Source: Micavibrio aeruginosavorus
GTDB taxonomy: Bacteria; Pseudomonadota; Alphaproteobacteria; Micavibrionales; Micavibrionaceae
Assembly: GCA_003241475.1 (NCBI GenBank)
Contig: QFQB01000018.1
Location: 1 to 26,091 of the forward strand
Length of the DNA: 26,091 nucleotides
Direction: 5' to 3'
The notes beneath the pieces were generated by a model. That model was not told the origin of the DNA and made no database searches. It was given only the letters and a program-made list of their open reading frames with translations. Made by a program: the position numbers and the translations under genes. The number at the start of each line of letters is the position of its first letter. The stretch's first letter is position 1. This document shows positions 23,148 to 26,091 of this stretch, piece after piece.

Positions 23148-24731
23148 ATGCCCAAAGTCTTAATTTCCGACAAAATGAACAAGCTGGCCGAAGACATCTT
23201 CAAAGCAAGAGGTGTCGAGGTTGATGTCAAAACCGGTTTGAAACCCGAAGAACTGGCCGCCATTATCGGCGACTACGATGGCCTTGCCATTCGATCAAGC
23301 ACCACGGTGACCCCTGAAATTCTGGATGCTGCAAAAAACCTGAAAGTGGTTGGCCGCGCGGGTATCGGCGTTGACAATGTCGATATCAAAGCAGCAACCT
23401 CCAAAGGCGTGATCGTTATGAACACGCCGTTTGGCAATTCCATCACCACGGCGGAACATGCGATTGCGATGATGTTCGCGCTCGCCCGCGATATTCCCCA
23501 AGCGTCCGAATCCACGCATCTGGGCAAGTGGGAGAAAAACAAATTCATGGGCGTGGAGCTGTATAGCAAAACGCTAGGGTTAATCGGCTGCGGCAATATC
23601 GGCTCCATCGTCGCCGACCGCGCCATCGGCCTGAAGATGAACGTGTTGGCTTACGATCCCTTCCTTTCGAATGAAAAAGCGGTTGAACTCGGCGTTAAAA
23701 AGGTCGAACTCGATGAATTGTTCGCCGAATCCGATTTCATCACCTTGCATGTGCCCAAGAACGACAAAACCAAAGGCATCATTTCGAAAGACTCGATTGC
23801 CAAGATGAAAAAGGGCGTGCGCATCATCAACTGCGCGCGCGGCGGTTTGATCGTCGAGCAGGATTTGAAAGAGGCGCTGGATTCCGGTGCTGTCGCAGGC
23901 GCGGCGCTCGATGTATTCGATACCGAGCCCGCAACGAAAGAAACCACGCCGCTGCTCGGCCATCCCAAAGTCATCTGCACGCCGCACCTCGGGGCCTCTA
24001 CGGATGAAGCGCAGGTGAATGTCGCCATTCAGGTGGCCGAACAAATCGCGGATTATCTGATGACGGGCGCCGTTGTGAATGCGCTCAACACGCCCTCCAT
24101 TTCCGCCGAAGACGCGCCGCGGCTAAAGCCTTATCTGAAACTCGCCGAACAGCTTGGCAGTTTTGCGGGGCAGATCACCGAGAGCGGAATCAAATCCATT
24201 AATATCGCTTATGAAGGTACGGTTTCGGAATTGAATGTGAAGCCGCTCAACGCCGCGCTGGTGGCCAGTCTTTTGAAAACCGTGTCGGATTCCGTGAACA
24301 TGGTGAACGCCATTCCGTTTGCGGAAAGCAAAGGCATCCAGATCTCGGAAACCAAGTCCGGAAGCCAGAAGGATTTCAGATCGCTGATTACGGTGACGAT
24401 TCATTCCGAAACGCGCACGCGCACGGTCGCCGGCACATTGTTTACGGGGCGCGAGCCGCGCATCGTCGATATCGAAGGCGTGCCGATCGAGGCGGCGCTG
24501 TCCAAAGACATGCTGTTCATCCGCAATGAGGACCAGCCCGGTCTGATCGGCGCGCTCGGCACTATTTTGGGCGATGCGAAGCAAAACATTGCGGACTTCC
24601 GTCTGGGCCGCACCGACGGCGGCGATTCTGCCGTATGTCTGCTTTCGCTCGATGCGCCCTTGTCGGACACGCTGTTCAAGGAAGTCTCGAACCTGCCGCA
24701 GGTGAAGACGGCAAAACGGCTTTCTTTCTGA
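23148..24731 (+). CDS. serA: D-3-phosphoglycerate dehydrogenase
   Basis: A 527-aa protein of the long (type I) form, catalysing the first committed step of serine synthesis: 3-phosphoglycerate plus NAD+ to 3-phosphohydroxypyruvate. The Rossmann motif GCGNIG is at 147-152. The catalytic set is R231 (CARGGLIVEQ), E260 (DVFDTEP) and H280 (CTPHLGAST). After the substrate and nucleotide domains come an ASB-like domain (about 320-450) and a C-terminal ACT domain (FIRNEDQPGLIG to the end), which in this family can mediate allosteric control by serine. The start is supported by AGGAG 12 nt upstream. The gene ends in a strong bidirectional terminator shared with csbD. Confidence 0.97.
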   Translation: MPKVLISDKMNKLAEDIFKARGVEVDVKTGLKPEELAAIIGDYDGLAIRSSTTVTPEILDAAKNLKVVGRAGIGVDNVDIKAATSKGVIVMNTPFGNSITTAEHAIAMMFALARDIPQASESTHLGKWEKNKFMGVELYSKTLGLIGCGNIGSIVADRAIGLKMNVLAYDPFLSNEKAVELGVKKVELDELFAESDFITLHVPKNDKTKGIISKDSIAKMKKGVRIINCARGGLIVEQDLKEALDSGAVAGAALDVFDTEPATKETTPLLGHPKVICTPHLGASTDEAQVNVAIQVAEQIADYLMTGAVVNALNTPSISAEDAPRLKPYLKLAEQLGSFAGQITESGIKSINIAYEGTVSELNVKPLNAALVASLLKTVSDSVNMVNAIPFAESKGIQISETKSGSQKDFRSLITVTIHSETRTRTVAGTLFTGREPRIVDIEGVPIEAALSKDMLFIRNEDQPGLIGALGTILGDAKQNIADFRLGRTDGGDSAVCLLSLDAPLSDTLFKEVSNLPQVKTAKRLSF

Positions 24732-24736
24732 TCATG

Positions 24737-24764
24737 AAAAAACCCCGCCAAACGGCGGGGTTTT
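24737..24764. terminator. bidirectional rho-independent terminator between serA and csbD
   Basis: CCCCGCC (24743-24749) pairs with GGCGGGG (24754-24760) around AAAC, flanked by six A residues on the left and four T residues on the right, extending the stem. It begins 6 nt after the serA stop and serves the converging csbD gene as well. Confidence 0.85.
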
Positions 24765-24786
24765 ATTTTCGCTTGCACGAAAATTC

Positions 24787-24978
24787 TTACATCTTGTCGA
24801 CGGCGTCTTTGACGATGTCCTTGGCTTTGCCGACATACTGTTGGGCTTCGCCTTTGCGCTCTTGCGCAATGCCTTCGCCGTGCAGTTTCGGATTGTCGGT
24901 CATTTTGCCGGCGGCTTGTTTGGCTTTGCCGACGCCTTCGTTGACGAGGCCTTTTGCTTTATCGGATGCGCTACCCAT
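24787..24978 (-). CDS. CsbD-family stress protein
   Basis: A 63-aa hydrophilic protein of the CsbD family. It starts MGSASDKAKGLVNEGVGKAK and has the family's repeated GxAKxxxGK pattern, Lys/Ala/Gly/Asp-rich throughout and without cysteine. CsbD-like proteins are abundant small stress proteins whose biochemical role is unknown. The start is fixed by a strong AAAGGAG 7 nt upstream. An EcfG-like promoter lies about 45-70 nt upstream, in keeping with general stress control. It converges with serA across a shared terminator. Confidence 0.92.
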   Translation of the reverse strand: MGSASDKAKGLVNEGVGKAKQAAGKMTDNPKLHGEGIAQERKGEAQQYVGKAKDIVKDAVDKM

Positions 24979-25023
24979 TTTGTATCTCCTTTGAGTGATC
25001 TTTGTGTTGAGAGGTGCCTAGCA

Positions 25024-25048
25024 AACCGCTGTTCGTTGCTTTCGTTCC
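25024..25048 (-). promoter_or_regulatory. EcfG-like (general stress) promoter of csbD
   Basis: On the minus strand GGAAC (25048-25044) and GTT (25026-25024) are separated by 17 nt, matching the GGAAC-N16/17-GTT pattern of alphaproteobacterial EcfG sigma factors except that the base before GTT is G, not C. The start site would lie near 25016, about 38 nt before the csbD ATG. Confidence 0.55.
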
Positions 25049-25071
25049 GAACAATGTTTTTATCGCCGCGC

Positions 25072-25096
25072 GGAACCAATCAAGCGGTGCCCCGTT
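25072..25096 (+). promoter_or_regulatory. EcfG-like (general stress) promoter of the aldehyde dehydrogenase gene
   Basis: GGAAC (25072-25076), 16 nt, then CGTT (25093-25096) fits the EcfG consensus exactly. Transcription would start near 25104, about 50 nt before the ATG at 25156. It is oriented away from the csbD promoter, 23 nt apart. Confidence 0.55.
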
Positions 25097-25155
25097 TTAA
25101 AGCGGGATATTCGTGCAAATTCTCACGAAAGTTTAACCTTTACGGGATATGGTTA

Positions 25156-26091
25156 ATGGCTGGCAAAGCGACGAAAATCGCCACACAAGAAAGTACGAAG
25201 GGGACGATGGGGCCGAACCCGAACTTTGTAAAGAGCCGTGCCTTCGTGGACGGTCAATGGGTGCAATCACACGGGAACAAGACGTTCACGGTGACGAACC
25301 CTGCCGATTTATCCACTATAACAGACGTACCGGATATGGATGCGCAAGACGTACATGTGGCTATTAAGGCCGCACAAGTAGCCTTCTCCAGCTGGTGTAC
25401 GTTTCTTCCGCTGGAGCGTTCAAAAATTTTAAGCCGCTGGGCAACACTGATCGAGACGTACGCCGACGATTTAGCCCTTCTTATGACGTGTGAACAGGGC
25501 AAACCCATTAAAGAAGCCAAGGGCGAGGTTGTGGCATCCGCCGCTACGATCCAATGGTGTGCTGAAGAAGGCCGTCGTCTAAATGGTGATTATCTGGAAG
25601 GATCTAAAGCGGGGACACGTATAATCGTGAGTCGTCATGCTGTGGGTGTTGTGGGGGCGATTACGCCCTGGAATTTCCCTGTTTCGATGATTACCCGCAA
25701 AGTCGGTCCTGCGCTGGCCGCCGGCTGCACGGTTGTGCTCAAACCTGCCGAATCGACGCCGCTTTGCGCTCTAGCGCTGGCGGGTCTGGCGCATGAGGCC
25801 GGTGTTCCGGCAGGTGTTTTCAACGTTGTAACCTCGCAAAACGCCTCGGATATAGGCAAAACCCTGACGTCGGACGAGCGCGTGCGCAAAATTTCCTTCA
25901 CGGGCTCAACGAGGGTCGGCAAAAAACTGATGGCGCAAGCCGCTGAAAACGTTCAAAAAATATCACTCGAATTGGGCGGCAACGCGCCCTTTATCGTGTG
26001 CGAATCGGCCAATCTGGACAAAGCCGTAGAGGGTGCAATTACCTCTAAATTCCGCAACGCAGGCCAAACGTGTATTTGCGCCAACCGGATT
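25156..26091 (+). CDS. succinate-semialdehyde dehydrogenase-like aldehyde dehydrogenase, 5' part (cut by window edge)
   Basis: 312 codons are visible and open to the window end; full family members have about 480-490 aa. It shows the aldehyde dehydrogenase landmarks in order: the TPWNFP motif (cofactor site, catalytic Asn), KPAESTP, the Rossmann GS in SFTGSTRVGKKLM, the general-base Glu in LELGGNAPFIV, and the catalytic Cys in NAGQTCICANRI at the very end. FVDGQWV near the start and CEQGKPIKEAKGEV are typical of NAD(P)-dependent succinate-semialdehyde dehydrogenases (GabD), which oxidise succinate semialdehyde to succinate; close relatives such as glutarate-semialdehyde dehydrogenase cannot be excluded. 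ATG 25156 has only a weak GGGAT upstream; ATG 25207 with AAGGGG nearby is an alternative. An EcfG-like promoter precedes it. Confidence 0.88.
   Translation, partial: MAGKATKIATQESTKGTMGPNPNFVKSRAFVDGQWVQSHGNKTFTVTNPADLSTITDVPDMDAQDVHVAIKAAQVAFSSWCTFLPLERSKILSRWATLIETYADDLALLMTCEQGKPIKEAKGEVVASAATIQWCAEEGRRLNGDYLEGSKAGTRIIVSRHAVGVVGAITPWNFPVSMITRKVGPALAAGCTVVLKPAESTPLCALALAGLAHEAGVPAGVFNVVTSQNASDIGKTLTSDERVRKISFTGSTRVGKKLMAQAAENVQKISLELGGNAPFIVCESANLDKAVEGAITSKFRNAGQTCICANRI

Overview
The window looks like a chromosomal segment of an alphaproteobacterium. The best evidence is the serC product, which begins with the SSGPCAKRPGW signature of the alphaproteobacterial SerC subtype. Supporting signs are a full CtrA-type box (TTAA-N7-TTAAC) and two EcfG-like promoters (GGAAC-N16/17-GTT). 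The species cannot be named from the sequence. There are no rRNA or tRNA genes, IS elements or CRISPR arrays.

Layout. Positions 1-2977, all on the minus strand: a MATE exporter, then a SIMPL-domain periplasmic protein, a small lipoprotein whose start overlaps the SIMPL stop, and the N-terminal membrane part of an LTA-synthase/phosphoglycerol-transferase-like protein cut by the window edge. Positions 3284-8107, plus strand: a 1035-aa secreted RTX protein, then an RsmC-like methyltransferase and a HAD hydrolase, the last two overlapping by ATGA. Positions 8115-10088, minus strand: a stand-alone Clp-D1-like AAA ATPase and serB. serC (10165-11340) is divergent from serB and converges on a 10.7-kb minus-strand gene (11354-22018). 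That gene encodes a roughly 3554-aa two-partner-secretion type adhesin with a TPS domain, a long Thr/Ser/Gly/Asn beta-helix and 15 MBG/YDG-type repeats. It is followed by a small membrane protein, serA, a CsbD-like stress protein and the 5' part of a succinate-semialdehyde dehydrogenase-like gene.

How it fits together. serA, serB and serC cover the whole phosphorylated serine pathway (3-phosphoglycerate to serine), but the giant adhesin gene lies between serC and serA. The window encodes two very large surface or secreted proteins, one for type I secretion and one for two-partner secretion. Neither has its transporter here (no TolC/HlyB/HlyD, no TpsB). The right end has a back-to-back pair of EcfG-like promoters, suggesting that csbD and the aldehyde dehydrogenase belong to the general stress response.

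The most interesting points are: the modular adhesin with a three-unit higher-order repeat; the structured, CtrA-boxed leader of the RTX gene; the serA leader, with a strong promoter, a terminator-like hairpin, a competing helix and a possible leaderless 49-codon ORF; and the lone Clp-D1-like ATPase. All functional calls are from sequence reading alone; no database search was run.
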